Positions 27,949 to 38,855 are shown, counted from the stretch's first letter. The stretch is 64,000 bases of DNA from Alphaproteobacteria bacterium (GCA_947475445.1 CANJLC010000001.1:248001-312000); one strand, 5' to 3'. Notes: generated by a model not told the origin, from the sequence alone. Program-made: numbers and translations.

Positions 27949-28140
27949 TCACGCTGGTAAAAAATATCCGGCAGGCCAATCGGTCTTCAGACCGCCATAT
28001 TCCTTGCGCCAGCGATAGTAGGTCTGCTCGGTGACCGCGATCCGACGACACGCATCCCCCGTCGTCCCGCCTTGCGCCAGAATAATCTCGGCCTCGCGCA
28101 GCTTACCGATAATCTCCTCAGGCCCGTGTCTCTTGCCCAT
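27949..28140 (-). pseudogene. Truncated IS3-family transposase orfA
   Basis: 63 codons. Residues 1-53 carry the Tnp_1/HTH segment (EEIIGKLREAEIILAQGG, CRRIAVTEQTYYRWRKEYGG) that recognises IS ends. After GLKTD the sequence leaves the family pattern and stops with a short unrelated tail (WPAGYFLPA). Full-length orfA is around 90-100 residues and needs orfB, so this copy cannot transpose. Confidence 0.85.
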
Positions 28141-28203
28141 TTTCCTTCTCCTTCAGCGTCCAGACTAAAATAGTCGATGGACCACTCTGAAGGAGGCAGA
28201 TCA
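27949..28203 (-). mobile_element. IS3-family insertion sequence remnant (one end plus start of orfA)
   Basis: The outer end on the minus strand begins TGATCTGCCTCCTTCAGAGT at 28203, resembling an IS3-family terminal repeat that starts with TGA. About 60 bases inside it orfA starts. The element stops after roughly 50 codons of orfA; orfB and the other end are absent. It sits about 125 bases upstream of cckA. Confidence 0.75.
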
Positions 28204-28327
28204 CGACGAATTAACGAATCACTTCAAGCCGCCTTTTTTTGCCTTAATTGGGCACGAAATTCCTCAACAAATTCAATATCTTGTGGCTGGAAAGGATTGG
28301 TTAACCTAATCTTGTATTGTGACGTTA

Positions 28328-30454
28328 ATGAACGCTACTCCCACCCTTTCGAGCCTGCCGCTGGGCGTTTCCGCGGGCGCCTGGCGCTGGGCCGCTTTGG
28401 GCTTTGTCGCCCTGGCGCTTGGCGCGGCCGGCGTGGCCGTGGCCGTGCCCACGGCCGCGGGCTGGACCGGCTATGCCCTGCTGGGCGGCGTTGGCGCTGT
28501 CGCCTGCCTACTTATCTATGCCGTGTGGCCGCGCCAGAGCGCCGGCGTCGCCGATGCCCGCCGTGTCGCCGAAGCCGCCAGCGCCGCCAATGTCGCCTGG
28601 GCCATCACCGGCAGCGATGGCGCAGTGCTGGACTGCAATCCCGTCTATCGCCGCATGTCCGGCGCCAAGGATGGCGAAAGCGCGCCGCCGCCGGAACTGG
28701 CGCTGGCGGGCGAACCGTCTTCCGCCGTTCTCTATCGCCTGTCGCGCGACGCCGCCGACGGCAAGGCGCGCGAAGAAACCTTTGCCGTGGTGCCGGGACT
28801 TGAAATTGTCGCCGCCGTGCGTCCCCTGGCCGACCGCCAGACCGCCTGGTGGTTCACGCCGCGCCTGGCGGCATCGACCTCGCCACAACCCAGCCTCACG
28901 CCCAGGGCGGCGGAGCCCGTTGCTGTGGCCGCGCCGCCCGCCCCTGCCATTGCGGCGGCGCCCACCGATTTCGCCGGCCTGTTCCGCGATGCGCCCATGG
29001 GCGTTGCGCTGGCAGATGCCAGCGGCGTCATTACCGAAGCCAATGCCGCCTTCGCGCAATTCTTCGGGCTTGAGAATGGCCTGGCGGGCCGCGCCTGCGC
29101 TGAACTTGTCGATACCCATGACCAGCAGGGCGTTCGCGCTTTGATCGCTGCCGCTGCTGCCGGCAAGCCCGGCAAGCAGGCAATTGAATTGCGCAGCCCG
29201 TCCGAACGCATGGCCGAGCTTTTCGCGTCCCCGCAGGCGGGTGGCGCGGTGCTGTACCTGGTGGATGTTTCCGAGCAGAAGGCGCTGGAAACCAAATTCG
29301 CCCAGTCGCAGAAAATGCAGGCGGTTGGACAACTGGCCGGCGGCGTGGCGCATGACTTCAACAACCTGCTCACCGTCATTATCGGCAATTGCGAATTTCT
29401 TTTGATGCGCCATCCGGCGGGCGATCCGTCCTTCAAGGAAATCAACGAGGTCCACCAGAACGCACTGCGCGCCGCCGCTTTGGTCAGCCAGTTGCTCGCC
29501 TTCAGCCGCAAGCAGACCATGCAGCCCAAGACGCTGGCGCTGGGCGACGTGATCGGTGAACTGGCCCAGATGCTGCGCCGCCTGGTGGGTGAAGGCATCA
29601 CGCTCAATGTGGAGCGCGAATCCGACCTGTGGGCCGTGCATGCCGACGAGGCGCAGCTTGGCAACGCCATCATCAACCTTGTGGTCAATGCGAGGGACGC
29701 CATGCCGTCCGGCGGCACCGTCACCATCCGCACCGCCAACCAGAGCGTCGCCGGCTCCAGCGCGCTGGGCACCGCCATCATGTCGGCGGGCGATTATGTG
29801 CGCATCGAAGTCACCGACACCGGCGTTGGCATGTCGAAGGAAATCCAGAGCAAGATTTTCGATCCCTTCTTTACGACCAAGCCGGTGGGGCAGGGTACGG
29901 GCCTTGGCCTTGCCACCGTCTATGGCATCGTCAAGCAGTCGGGCGGTTTCATCACCGTGGATTCCGAACCGGGCCATGGCACCGCCTTCAAGATCTACCT
30001 GCCGCGCCAGCGCGTGGACGCCAGCGCGCCGGTGGAAGTGGCTGCGCCCGCCGCGCCGCGAGACGTCACCGGCCAGGACACGATCCTGCTGGTGGAAGAC
30101 GAAGAAGCGGTGCGCAGTTTTGCGGCGCGGGCGCTGCGCATGCGCGGTTACAATGTGCTGGAAGCCAGCGGTGGCGAGGAAGCGCTCGAGATCGTCAAGG
30201 CCGGCGAACACGAAATCCATCTCATCATCACGGACGTGGTGATGCCCAACATGGACGGCCCCACCATGGTGCGCCATGTCAAGGAACTCAAACCCGACCT
30301 GGCCGTGATCTTCATGTCCGGCTATGCCGAAGAAGCCTTCCGCCGCAACGACCAGAGTTCGGAAGACATCCACTTCCTGCCCAAGCCCTTCGGCCTCAAG
30401 CAGCTTGCCGCCAAGGTCAAGGAAGTCATCTCCAGCGCGCCGCGCAGCAACTAG
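28328..30454 (+). CDS. cckA: Hybrid sensor histidine kinase CckA
   Basis: 708 residues from the ATG at 28328 (a GTG nine bases upstream is possible). Two membrane helices near residues 20-40 and 47-65, two PAS-like regions, HisKA with His342 ([11 protein letters not shown]), HATPase ([29 protein letters not shown]) and a C-terminal receiver with Asp636 ([13 protein letters not shown]). This is the CckA layout. In the family it feeds phosphate through ChpT to CtrA and CpdR, and switches to phosphatase with c-di-GMP. The upstream region contains a GAATC (GANTC) site at 28216-28220 and an IS3 remnant. Confidence 0.96.
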   Translation: MNATPTLSSLPLGVSAGAWRWAALGFVALALGAAGVAVAVPTAAGWTGYALLGGVGAVACLLIYAVWPRQSAGVADARRVAEAASAANVAWAITGSDGAVLDCNPVYRRMSGAKDGESAPPPELALAGEPSSAVLYRLSRDAADGKAREETFAVVPGLEIVAAVRPLADRQTAWWFTPRLAASTSPQPSLTPRAAEPVAVAAPPAPAIAAAPTDFAGLFRDAPMGVALADASGVITEANAAFAQFFGLENGLAGRACAELVDTHDQQGVRALIAAAAAGKPGKQAIELRSPSERMAELFASPQAGGAVLYLVDVSEQKALETKFAQSQKMQAVGQLAGGVAHDFNNLLTVIIGNCEFLLMRHPAGDPSFKEINEVHQNALRAAALVSQLLAFSRKQTMQPKTLALGDVIGELAQMLRRLVGEGITLNVERESDLWAVHADEAQLGNAIINLVVNARDAMPSGGTVTIRTANQSVAGSSALGTAIMSAGDYVRIEVTDTGVGMSKEIQSKIFDPFFTTKPVGQGTGLGLATVYGIVKQSGGFITVDSEPGHGTAFKIYLPRQRVDASAPVEVAAPAAPRDVTGQDTILLVEDEEAVRSFAARALRMRGYNVLEASGGEEALEIVKAGEHEIHLIITDVVMPNMDGPTMVRHVKELKPDLAVIFMSGYAEEAFRRNDQSSEDIHFLPKPFGLKQLAAKVKEVISSAPRSN

Positions 30455-30512
30455 CCTTTGCCAATCGGACCTCTTAAGGTCTCCAGGCTCTCTCCTCGTG
30501 AAAAGGCCTGTC

Positions 30513-30815
30513 ATGCGAATTCTTGCCCTTGTCGCTGTCCTTCCGCTGCTTGCCGGTTGCACCGATGGCGACTGGCGGCGCCTGACCAGTTTCGGCAGCA
30601 CGGACCGCCAGGACGTCGCCGCCGCGGCTGAGCCGATGGCCGTCCCGGCCCCCGCCCCGGCCGCGCCTGCCGGCCCCGGCCCCAATCCCTTCTGCCTGGG
30701 GGTCGCCAGGGGCGACACCAGCGGCCATGGCTTTGACCAGGCCACCGAAAGCCGCGTCGCCACCCGCTCCTACAGCCAGTGCGTGGCCCTGTTCGGCGCT
30801 GAAACGGGAAAATAG
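30513..30815 (+). CDS. Small lipoprotein, unknown function
   Basis: 100 residues. The N terminus MRILALVAVLPLLAGC ends in a clear lipobox (LAGC). The mature part has an Ala/Pro-rich linker (VPAPAPAAPAGPGPNP) and a short C-terminal region with two Cys (FCLGVARG and YSQCVALFG) that could pair. No family is recognised. It follows cckA by 58 bases and may share its transcript. Confidence 0.7.
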   Translation: MRILALVAVLPLLAGCTDGDWRRLTSFGSTDRQDVAAAAEPMAVPAPAPAAPAGPGPNPFCLGVARGDTSGHGFDQATESRVATRSYSQCVALFGAETGK

Positions 30816-30889
30816 CCCCCCAAAACGTGGCTCTTGCGCCCCAAGGCGCAGGCCCTATGGTGCGGCCCGTCGCCGCCCGGAGCCTTCCC

Positions 30890-31027
30890 ATGCCCAAAGT
30901 GCCTGACGATATGTCCAATGCCGCCATTCAAAAGCGGCTTGCCCTGACCAAGGCCCTGAAGGCCAGCGCCCCCAAGGAGCCGGCCACGCCGCCCCCGCCC
31001 AAGATCCGCATGGCGAAGTCGCGCTAA
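30890..31027 (+). CDS. Very small basic protein, hypothetical
   Basis: 45 codons starting MPKVPDDMSNAAIQKRLALTK and ending PPPPKIRMAKSR. Composition is Lys/Pro/Ala-rich with one predicted helix (AAIQKRLALTKALKA). The same frame is open back to 30827 with a GTG start. A GAGCC precedes the ATG but there is no strong ribosome-binding site. No family recognised, so this is a tentative call. Confidence 0.35.
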   Translation: MPKVPDDMSNAAIQKRLALTKALKASAPKEPATPPPPKIRMAKSR

Positions 31028-31031
31028 GCAA

Positions 31032-31046
31032 GAACGATAAAAGAAC
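31032..31046. promoter_or_regulatory. LexA/SOS box upstream of recA
   Basis: GAACGATAAAAGAAC is an exact GAAC-N7-GAAC, the alphaproteobacterial LexA operator (equivalently GTTC-N7-GTTC). It is 131 bases before the recA start. A weaker half-match, GAAC-N7-GTAC, lies at 31101-31115, nearer the gene. Confidence 0.85.
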
Positions 31047-31177
31047 AAGATATGGTATTTTCCTGATATTTCAGGACTGTAACCAGTATCTTGCAAATGA
31101 GAACAAACCATGTACTTTCTGGTTTCACACCGCCGCTTGGGATTCGGGGGGCGCTGTGAAATAACCGGGAGACAGCG

Positions 31178-32263
<1,086 letters not shown>

Positions 32264-32317
32264 AAGACCTGACCCAATAGCCACTCCCGTGTCGCAACCC
32301 GGGATCGGCTCCTCGGC

Positions 32318-32356
32318 AAAGAGCGCTCCAGCAATGGGGCGCTCTTTGTTGTTTTT
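32318..32356 (+). terminator. Rho-independent terminator after recA
   Basis: AAAGAGCGC pairs with GCGCTCTTT (loop about 12 bases), followed by GTTGTTTTT. It is 54 bases past the recA stop and separates recA from alaS. Confidence 0.85.
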
Positions 32357-32452
32357 GGCCTCTTTTGGGGGTCCTGGGGCGCCGTTTTTCGCGGGTCAGG
32401 CGCGGTTATTTGGCTGGATGACAAGTTTTTTTTGGCCCGCTACAACGGTTCC

Positions 32453-35110
32453 ATGAAAAGCCTTTCCGACCTGCGCTCCGGTTTCCTGGATTTCTTTGCC
32501 GGCAATGGCCACGCCATTGTGCCGTCCTCGCCGCTGGTGCCGCGCAACGACCCCACCTTGCTCTTCACCAATGCTGGCATGGTCCAGTTCAAGAATGTCT
32601 TCACGGGTGCGGAAAAGCGTCCCTACACCAGGGCCACCTCGGTGCAAAAATGCGTACGCGCCGGCGGCAAGCATAACGACCTGGACAATGTCGGCTACAC
32701 CGCCCGCCACCACACATTCTTCGAGATGCTGGGCAATTTTTCCTTCGGCGACTATTTCAAGGAAGAGGCCATCACGCTGGCCTGGGATTTTGTCTCCAAG
32801 AAAGTCGGCCTGCCCAAGGACAAGCTGCTGGTTACGGTCTATCCCACCGACGATGTGGCGCGAAATCTCTGGAAGAAGATCGCCGGCCTGTCTGACGACC
32901 GCATCATCGGCCACGAAAGCAATCTCTGGGCGATGGGCCCGGTGGGTCCTTGCGGCTATTGCTCGGAAATCTTCTACGACCAGGGCCCGAGCGTGGCCGG
33001 CGGCCCGCCCGGCAGCCCGGACGAAGATGGCGACCGCTATCTGGAATTCTGGAACCTGGTCTTCATGCAGTTCCAGCAGGTCGACGCCAACACCCGCCTC
33101 GAATTGCCCAAGCCGTCCATCGATACCGGCATGGGGCTGGAGCGCATCGCCGCCATCATGCAGGGCGTCACCAATAATTATGACGTGGACCTGTTCCGCC
33201 ACATCATCGCCGCCTCGGTGGATCACTCGGGTGTCGCTGCCCAGGGCGATGCCGTGTTCAGCCACCGCATCATCGCCGACCATCTGCGGGCCACCTCCTT
33301 CCTGATCGCCGACGGTGTGCTGCCCTCCAACGAAGGGCGCGGCTATGTCCTTCGCCGCATCATGCGCCGCGGCATGCGCCACGCCCACCTGCTGGGCACC
33401 AGGGACCCCTTGATGCACCGGCTGGTGCCGACCCTGGTGGCGGAAATGGGCGCGGCCTACCCCGAGCTCAAGCGCGCCGAAGCCATGATCGCGGAAACCC
33501 TCAAGCTTGAGGAAATCCGTTTCCGTGAAACCCTGGCGCGCGGCCTGAAGCTGCTCGATGAAACCACCGGCAACCTGAAGAAAGGCGACCAGCTTGCCGG
33601 CGATGTCGCCTTCAAGCTTTACGACACCTACGGCTTCCCGCTCGACCTCACCCAGGAATCCCTGCGCGCCCGCGGCATTGCCGTGGACCAGGAGGGCTTC
33701 ACGGCCGCCATGGCGAAACAGAAAGCTGAAGCCCGCGCCAGCTGGGCCGGCTCCGGCGAAGCCGCCAGCGAAGCGCAATGGTTCGCGGTCCTGGATGAAG
33801 TGGGCCGCACCGAATTCCTTGGCTATGACAGCGAGGAAGCCGAAGGCGAAATCGTCGCCATGCTCAAGGACGGCGTGCGGGTGACGGAAGCTGCGGCCGG
33901 CGAGACAGTCGAAATCCTCGCCAACCAGACGCCTTTCTATGCCGAATCCGGCGGCCAGGCCGGCGACCGCGGCGCCATGCTGTCCGCAAAGGCGCAAGGC
34001 GAAGTCACCGACACCCGCAAGAAGCTGGGCGCATTGCATGTCCATGTCGTCAAGATCATCAAGGGCAAGCTCAGCGTCGGCGATGCGGTGGATTTGAAGG
34101 TGGACAAGGAACGCCGCCGTGCCACCCGCGCCAATCACAGCGCCACGCATTTGCTGCACGCTGCCCTCAAGCGCATCTTGGGCAATCACGTCAGCCAGAA
34201 AGGCTCGCTGGTGGAAGCCGAGCGCCTGCGCTTTGACTTCTCCCATCCCAAGCCGATTGCTACGGAAGAACTTGAGCGCATCGAACAGCAGGTCAACCAG
34301 GTCATCCGCCAGAATTCCGACACCTCAACCCGCCTGATGCCGACAGACCAGGCCGTGGCGGCGGGCGCCGAGGCCCTGTTCGGCGAGAAATATGGCGATG
34401 AAGTGCGCGTTCTGACCATGGGCGACGATCCGGAAAACCCCAAGGCTTACAGCGTCGAATTGTGCGGCGGCACCCATGTCCATCGCCTGGGCGATATCGG
34501 CCTGTTCACCATCCTGTCGGAAAGCGCCGTGGCCGCCGGCGTGCGCCGTATCGAAGCGCTGACCTCCGAGCATGCCCGCCGTTATCTCTCCGGCCAGGCC
34601 GAAATCGCCCGCGACGCCGCCGCCGCCATCAAGACCCCCATCGGGGAATTGTCGGCCCGCGTGGCGTTGCTGTCCGATGAACGCCGCAAGCTGGAACGTG
34701 AACTGGCCGAAGCCAAAAAGCAGCTGGCGCTGGCGGGCCCTGCGCAATCAGGCGGCGACGACAGGGCTACGACCATTGCCGGCATCAAGACCGTGCTGCG
34801 GCTGGTGGAAGGCGTCGGCGCCAAGGACCTCAAGAGCCTTGCCGATGGCGCCAAGTCCCAGATCGGTTCGGGTGTGGTGGCTTTTGTCGCCACCGCGGAA
34901 GGCAAGGCCTCGGTTGTGGTCGGCGTTACCGACGATCTCACCTCGCGCATCAGCGCGGTGGACCTGGTGCGCGTGGCGGCGGAAGCCCTGGGCGGCAAGG
35001 GCGGCGGCGGACGGCCCGACATGGCCCAGGCCGGCGGACCTGACAATGGCAATGCCGGTGCTGCCTTGGCCGCGATCGAGAAACATCTCGGCGCGCTTAC
35101 ACCTGCCTAG
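32453..35110 (+). CDS. alaS: Alanyl-tRNA synthetase
   Basis: 885 residues. Class II catalytic core ([27 protein letters not shown]), editing domain with [11 protein letters not shown] near residue 562, the CGGTH zinc ligand motif near 670, and a C-terminal DHHA1 domain. It charges tRNA-Ala and edits Ser/Gly mischarging. The ATG at 32453 gives the usual [15 protein letters not shown] start; an upstream in-frame TTG is not needed. recA-alaS order is common in proteobacteria. Confidence 0.98.
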   Translation: MKSLSDLRSGFLDFFAGNGHAIVPSSPLVPRNDPTLLFTNAGMVQFKNVFTGAEKRPYTRATSVQKCVRAGGKHNDLDNVGYTARHHTFFEMLGNFSFGDYFKEEAITLAWDFVSKKVGLPKDKLLVTVYPTDDVARNLWKKIAGLSDDRIIGHESNLWAMGPVGPCGYCSEIFYDQGPSVAGGPPGSPDEDGDRYLEFWNLVFMQFQQVDANTRLELPKPSIDTGMGLERIAAIMQGVTNNYDVDLFRHIIAASVDHSGVAAQGDAVFSHRIIADHLRATSFLIADGVLPSNEGRGYVLRRIMRRGMRHAHLLGTRDPLMHRLVPTLVAEMGAAYPELKRAEAMIAETLKLEEIRFRETLARGLKLLDETTGNLKKGDQLAGDVAFKLYDTYGFPLDLTQESLRARGIAVDQEGFTAAMAKQKAEARASWAGSGEAASEAQWFAVLDEVGRTEFLGYDSEEAEGEIVAMLKDGVRVTEAAAGETVEILANQTPFYAESGGQAGDRGAMLSAKAQGEVTDTRKKLGALHVHVVKIIKGKLSVGDAVDLKVDKERRRATRANHSATHLLHAALKRILGNHVSQKGSLVEAERLRFDFSHPKPIATEELERIEQQVNQVIRQNSDTSTRLMPTDQAVAAGAEALFGEKYGDEVRVLTMGDDPENPKAYSVELCGGTHVHRLGDIGLFTILSESAVAAGVRRIEALTSEHARRYLSGQAEIARDAAAAIKTPIGELSARVALLSDERRKLERELAEAKKQLALAGPAQSGGDDRATTIAGIKTVLRLVEGVGAKDLKSLADGAKSQIGSGVVAFVATAEGKASVVVGVTDDLTSRISAVDLVRVAAEALGGKGGGGRPDMAQAGGPDNGNAGAALAAIEKHLGALTPA

Positions 35111-35126
35111 TGGGATGCCCGCCTAA

Positions 35127-35345
35127 TCAGGCAATAATATCCGGCAGCAGGGCGGTATTGATCTCGGCGATCTCGTCCTTCAGCTGCAGCTTGCGCTTTT
35201 TAAGCCGCGACAGCACCAGCTGGTTGGCGTTGCTGGCGTCCCCGAGCGCATCAATCGCCGCGTCCAGGTCGCGATGCTCCTGCACCAGGGTGGCAAGCCT
35301 GGCGCGCAACGCCACTTCATCGGGCTTGGTAACTTCGCTGCTCAT
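35127..35345 (-). CDS. YdcH-family protein (DUF465)
   Basis: 72 residues forming a helical hairpin: VALRARLATLVQEHRDLDAAI and LVLSRLKKRKLQLKDEIAEIN. The LKKRKLxLKDEI signature is characteristic of DUF465/YdcH, a short coiled-coil family of unknown role. Its start overlaps the ubiX stop by four bases, so it is co-translated with ubiX. A second family member lies at 36119-36289 on the other strand. Confidence 0.85.
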   Translation of the reverse strand: MSSEVTKPDEVALRARLATLVQEHRDLDAAIDALGDASNANQLVLSRLKKRKLQLKDEIAEINTALLPDIIA

Positions 35346-35998
35346 GGCTTTTCATTGCTCTTCTTGCTGCTTCGGCGCGCCCCGTTCGACAGGTCCTCGC
35401 CCCAGCGTTTCATGTCCGGCCAGCTATGCCCCAGCAGGTCCAGCGCCTTGCCCACCATCTGGTCCACCAGATCTTCCAGCGTCTTGGGCTCGGCATAGAA
35501 AGCGGGCATGGGCGGCAGGATAATCGCACCCATCTCTGCAAGCTGCACCAGGCTGCGCAAATGCCCCAGGTGCAGCGGCGTCTCGCGCACCATCAGGATC
35601 AATGGCCGGCGCTCCTTCAATGTCACATCGGCGGCGCGGGTCAGCAGCGATGTCGTCACCCCGGTGGCGATCTCGCTCATGGTGCGCACCGAGCAGGGCG
35701 CGATGATCATGCCCCCGGTCTTGAAACTGCCGCTGGCGATGGGCGCGCCGATATCGGCGATGCCATATTTATGATCTGCCTTGGCGGCGACCTGCCTGGG
35801 CGTCAATTTTGTCTCATAGCCGATGGTCATTTCAGCCGGCTTGCTCATGACCAGGTGCGATTCGATCCCAAGATCGCGCAGCGCTTCCAGCAGGCGGATG
35901 CCATAGGCAACGCCTGAGGCGCCGGAAACGCCCACCACCAGCCTGTTGCTGGTTGCTGCCGCCTTAACCACGGGTTTTTTGCTGTTCGCTACCGCCAT
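35342..35998 (-). CDS. ubiX: Flavin prenyltransferase UbiX
   Basis: 218 residues. Rossmann-like GVSGASGVAYGIRLL, then MIIAPCSVRTMSEIATG, KERRPLILMVRETPLHLGHL and PPMPAFYAEP match UbiX. It makes prenylated FMN, the cofactor of UbiD decarboxylase in ubiquinone synthesis. An extra N-terminal ~20 residues is Lys/Ala-rich. The ATG at 35996-35998 is chosen because AAGGAA stands eight bases upstream; an in-frame ATG at 36020-36022 also exists. Both start codons lie within arms of a 16-bp inverted repeat. Confidence 0.93.
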   Translation of the reverse strand: MAVANSKKPVVKAAATSNRLVVGVSGASGVAYGIRLLEALRDLGIESHLVMSKPAEMTIGYETKLTPRQVAAKADHKYGIADIGAPIASGSFKTGGMIIAPCSVRTMSEIATGVTTSLLTRAADVTLKERRPLILMVRETPLHLGHLRSLVQLAEMGAIILPPMPAFYAEPKTLEDLVDQMVGKALDLLGHSWPDMKRWGEDLSNGARRSSKKSNEKP

Positions 35999-36034
35999 GG
36001 AAGGTTCCTTAGCATCGCCCATGGCGGTAGCGAA
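35985..36034 (-). promoter_or_regulatory. Hairpin enclosing the ubiX translation start
   Basis: TTCGCTACCGCCATGG (35985-36000) and CCATGGCGGTAGCGAA (36019-36034) are perfect inverted 16-mers separated by 18 bases. In the minus-strand mRNA the ubiX AUG is in the 3' arm and the AAGGAA ribosome-binding site is in the loop. This could block or time translation, or the repeat could be an operator. Confidence 0.6.
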
Positions 36035-36118
36035 AGGGCTTTGGTTCCAATGTTTTTTGTCGTGACAGGGAGGGGTGATGGTGCTTTAATTTTCCAGCCC
36101 AACCGATGAGGTGAAAGC

Positions 36119-36289
36119 ATGACAGCACACGGACAGATAAACCATCTGACCAACCAGCATAAGAAGCTCGAAGAAATCATCGCCGCGGAGCTCTCCCACC
36201 ATGACTGGGATGAAGCCCGGGTTGCAGCCCTCAAGAAACAAAAACTCCGAATAAAAGACGAACTGGAACGCCTCAAAAGCGTCCATTAG
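36119..36289 (+). CDS. YdcH-like small protein (DUF465)
   Basis: 56 residues. Starts MTAHGQINHLTNQHKKLEEI, ends with the family signature VAALKKQKLRIKDELERLK. Two amphipathic helices suggest a coiled-coil hairpin. A good ribosome-binding site (GATGAGGTG) precedes the ATG by five bases. It is divergent from ubiX. Same family as the gene at 35127-35345 but a different size and sequence. Confidence 0.8.
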   Translation: MTAHGQINHLTNQHKKLEEIIAAELSHHDWDEARVAALKKQKLRIKDELERLKSVH

Positions 36290-36343
36290 GCATTCGTGCG
36301 CCAGCCCGCTCCGCCGAAGCGGCGGGCGGGGCGCCGCGCGGTG

Positions 36344-38161
36344 CTACACGCTTTTTGCCATCTCTCGTAACCGGAATTTTTGCACTTTCCCCGTCGACGT
36401 CTTGGGCAGTTCCAGGAACACGACATGCCTGGGCGCCTTGAACTTGGCCAAGCGCTCGCGCGCAAAGCCGATAATGTCCTCCGCGCTCACGCTTTCATAG
36501 CCGTTCTTCAGTTCGACAAAGGCGCAAGGTGTCTCGCCCCATTTCTCGTCGGGCCGGGCGACCACGGCGGCGAACATCACGCCGGGATGCCGGGTGAGGA
36601 CATTTTCCACCTCGATGGAGGAAATATTCTCGCCGCCGGAAATGATGATGTCCTTGCTGCGGTCCTTGAGCTGGACATAACCGTCCGCATCCATCACGCC
36701 CAGGTCGCCGGAATGAAACCAGCCGCCGGCAAAAGCCTGGCGCGTGGCGGCTTCGTTTTTCAGGTAACCCTTCATCACGATATTGCCGCGGAACATCACT
36801 TCGCCCAGCGTACCCGCCGGCACGGCCTCCATGGTTTGGGGGTCCAGCACGGCAAGGCCTTCCAGAGCGTGATAACGCACGCCCTGCAGCGCTTTCTTGG
36901 CGGCGCGCGCTGCGGGGTCCAGCGCATTCCATTCGTCATGCCATTCATTGACCACGGCCGGACCATAGGTTTCGGTCAGGCCATAGACATGCACGATTTC
37001 AAACCCGGCCTGGTCCATGGCGGCCAGCGCCGCTTCCGGCGGCGGCGCGGCGGCGACCAGAAATGTGACGCGCTGGGAAAATTTGCGCTTTTCTTCTTCC
37101 GACGCATTCAGCAGCGCCGACATCACAATCGGCGCGCCGCAAAGATGGGTGACATGATGCTGCGCCAGCGCCTCGTAGATCGCGCCCGCCCGCACCCAGC
37201 GCAGGCAAACATGGGTCCCTGCCACCACCGACAGCGACCAGGGAAAGCACCAGCCATTGCAATGGAACATGGGCAGCGTCCACAGCAGCACGGCATGGCG
37301 CGGCAACCCGCCCGCCAGCGCATTGGCATAGCCCATCAGGGCGGCGCCGCGATGATGGCAGACCACGCCCTTGGGATTGCCCGTGGTGCCGGAGGTGTAA
37401 TTCAGGGAAATCGCATCCCATTCATCGCCCGGCATCTGCCAGTTGAAACTGGCGTCGCCGCCCGCGATGAAGGATTCATAATCCTCGCCCAGCGCCGCGC
37501 CGCTCTGCGGAAATTCCGGATCGTCATAGTCAATCACCAAAGGCGGGTTTTTCACCAGCGCCAGCGCCTGGCTGACGGTATCGGAAAATTCCCGGTCGGT
37601 GATCAGGATCTTGGCGGCGCCATGCTCCAGCATATAGGCGATGGTCACGGCATCCAGCCGCGTGTTCATGGCGTTCAGCACGGCCCCGGCCATGGGCACG
37701 CCATAATGGGCTTCCAGCATGGCGGGCGCGTTGGACAGCATCACCGCCACCGTGTCGTTCTTTTTGATGCCGCGCGCCGCCAGCGCCGAGGCCAGCTTGC
37801 GGCAGCGGCCATAAAAGGTGGCGTAATCCATGCGCGCCCTGCCATGGATCACGGCGATGGTGGCGGGATAGGTTGCGGCGGCGCGTTCCAGATGCGTCAG
37901 CGGCGTCAGCGGCTGGTAATTGGCGCCATTGCGCTCCAGCCCTGCATCATAGGGGCTGGCGCCGGGCCGCAGCCTTGCCATCGGTGCGGGCAGGGCCCTG
38001 CGCACGGCGCGCTTGCGCGGATGCACAGTGGGGCTTTTGCGCAGCGCGGGCTTTTTTACGGCCTGTTTTTTGGCAGCAGGCTTTTTCGCAGGCGCCTTCG
38101 CGGGCGCGCGTTTTTTCACGCGCTTGGACTTTTTCCCGGTCTTTTTCTTTGCGGACGCCAT
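36344..38161 (-). CDS. Acyl-CoA synthetase with lysine-rich N-terminal extension
   Basis: 605 residues. From about residue 61 it is a complete ANL acyl-CoA ligase: P-loop NYTSGTTGNPKGVV, HVYGLTETYGP, HSGDLGVMDADGY, DIIISGGENISSIEVE and catalytic Lys in KTSTGKVQKF. This subgroup acts on medium-chain or methylmercapto-type acyl groups. Residues 1-60 are unlike the family: about half Lys/Arg and Ala with AKAPAKKPAAKK-type repeats, as in histone H1-like and AlgP-type proteins. An internal Met61 would give a normal-length enzyme, so the extension could be a separate start or a real DNA/RNA-binding tail. Confidence 0.88.
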   Translation of the reverse strand: MASAKKKTGKKSKRVKKRAPAKAPAKKPAAKKQAVKKPALRKSPTVHPRKRAVRRALPAPMARLRPGASPYDAGLERNGANYQPLTPLTHLERAAATYPATIAVIHGRARMDYATFYGRCRKLASALAARGIKKNDTVAVMLSNAPAMLEAHYGVPMAGAVLNAMNTRLDAVTIAYMLEHGAAKILITDREFSDTVSQALALVKNPPLVIDYDDPEFPQSGAALGEDYESFIAGGDASFNWQMPGDEWDAISLNYTSGTTGNPKGVVCHHRGAALMGYANALAGGLPRHAVLLWTLPMFHCNGWCFPWSLSVVAGTHVCLRWVRAGAIYEALAQHHVTHLCGAPIVMSALLNASEEEKRKFSQRVTFLVAAAPPPEAALAAMDQAGFEIVHVYGLTETYGPAVVNEWHDEWNALDPAARAAKKALQGVRYHALEGLAVLDPQTMEAVPAGTLGEVMFRGNIVMKGYLKNEAATRQAFAGGWFHSGDLGVMDADGYVQLKDRSKDIIISGGENISSIEVENVLTRHPGVMFAAVVARPDEKWGETPCAFVELKNGYESVSAEDIIGFARERLAKFKAPRHVVFLELPKTSTGKVQKFRLREMAKSV

Positions 38162-38240
38162 CTTTTCCGGAAGCTAGAGAAACTGCGGCTTTGCGGCAAG
38201 ATGAAGGACTGCTAGAAAGCGTCCTGTTTCGGAGAGCCCC

Positions 38241-38846
38241 ATGTCGCATACGCCCAAGCCGCGGGGCCTTCGCGCGCTTTATGACTGGATGATGAGGAAT
38301 GCGAGCGGCCGCAACGCCCGGGCCGCACTGGCGGCTTGCGCTTTCGCCGAAGCCTCTTTTTTCCCCATTCCCCCCGACCTGATGCTGGTGCCCATGGTGC
38401 TGGCCGACCGGCGTAACGCCTTCTGGCTGGCGTGTTGGTGCACCTTTTGGTCAGTGCTGGGCGGCATGCTGGGCTATGCCATCGGCGCGCTGCTTTATGA
38501 CACGCTGGGCCAATGGCTGATCAGCGCCTATGGCATGGCAAAGGGGCTCGATGATTTCCAGGCCTGGTACGACAAGTACGGCATGTGGGTGATCCTGATC
38601 AAAGGCGCTTCGCCGCTGCCCTACAAGCTGGTGACCATCGCCTCAGGCTTCGCGCATTATAACCTGGCGCTGTTCATCGGCCTGTCGGTGATCACCCGGG
38701 GCGCGCGCTTCGGCCTGGTGGCGGGCCTGCTCTACTGGAAAGGCGAAATCGCGCGACGCTTTATCGAGAAATATCTCGAATGGGTGTTGTTGGGCTTTTT
38801 GACAGTTGTTGTATTGGGCGTGCTGGCTGTGAAGTATCTCTTCTAG
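38241..38846 (+). CDS. DedA/VTT-domain membrane protein (YqaA-like)
   Basis: 201 residues with four or five hydrophobic segments. The block FAEASFFPIPPDLMLVPMVLA and the re-entrant ASPLPYKLVTIASGF motif identify the YqaA/VTT (SNARE-associated Golgi) family, relatives of DedA flippases thought to move undecaprenyl-phosphate or other lipids. The specific substrate is not known. Divergent from the acyl-CoA ligase, convergent with trcR. Confidence 0.85.
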   Translation: MSHTPKPRGLRALYDWMMRNASGRNARAALAACAFAEASFFPIPPDLMLVPMVLADRRNAFWLACWCTFWSVLGGMLGYAIGALLYDTLGQWLISAYGMAKGLDDFQAWYDKYGMWVILIKGASPLPYKLVTIASGFAHYNLALFIGLSVITRGARFGLVAGLLYWKGEIARRFIEKYLEWVLLGFLTVVVLGVLAVKYLF

Positions 38847-38855
38847 CCGCGAACT

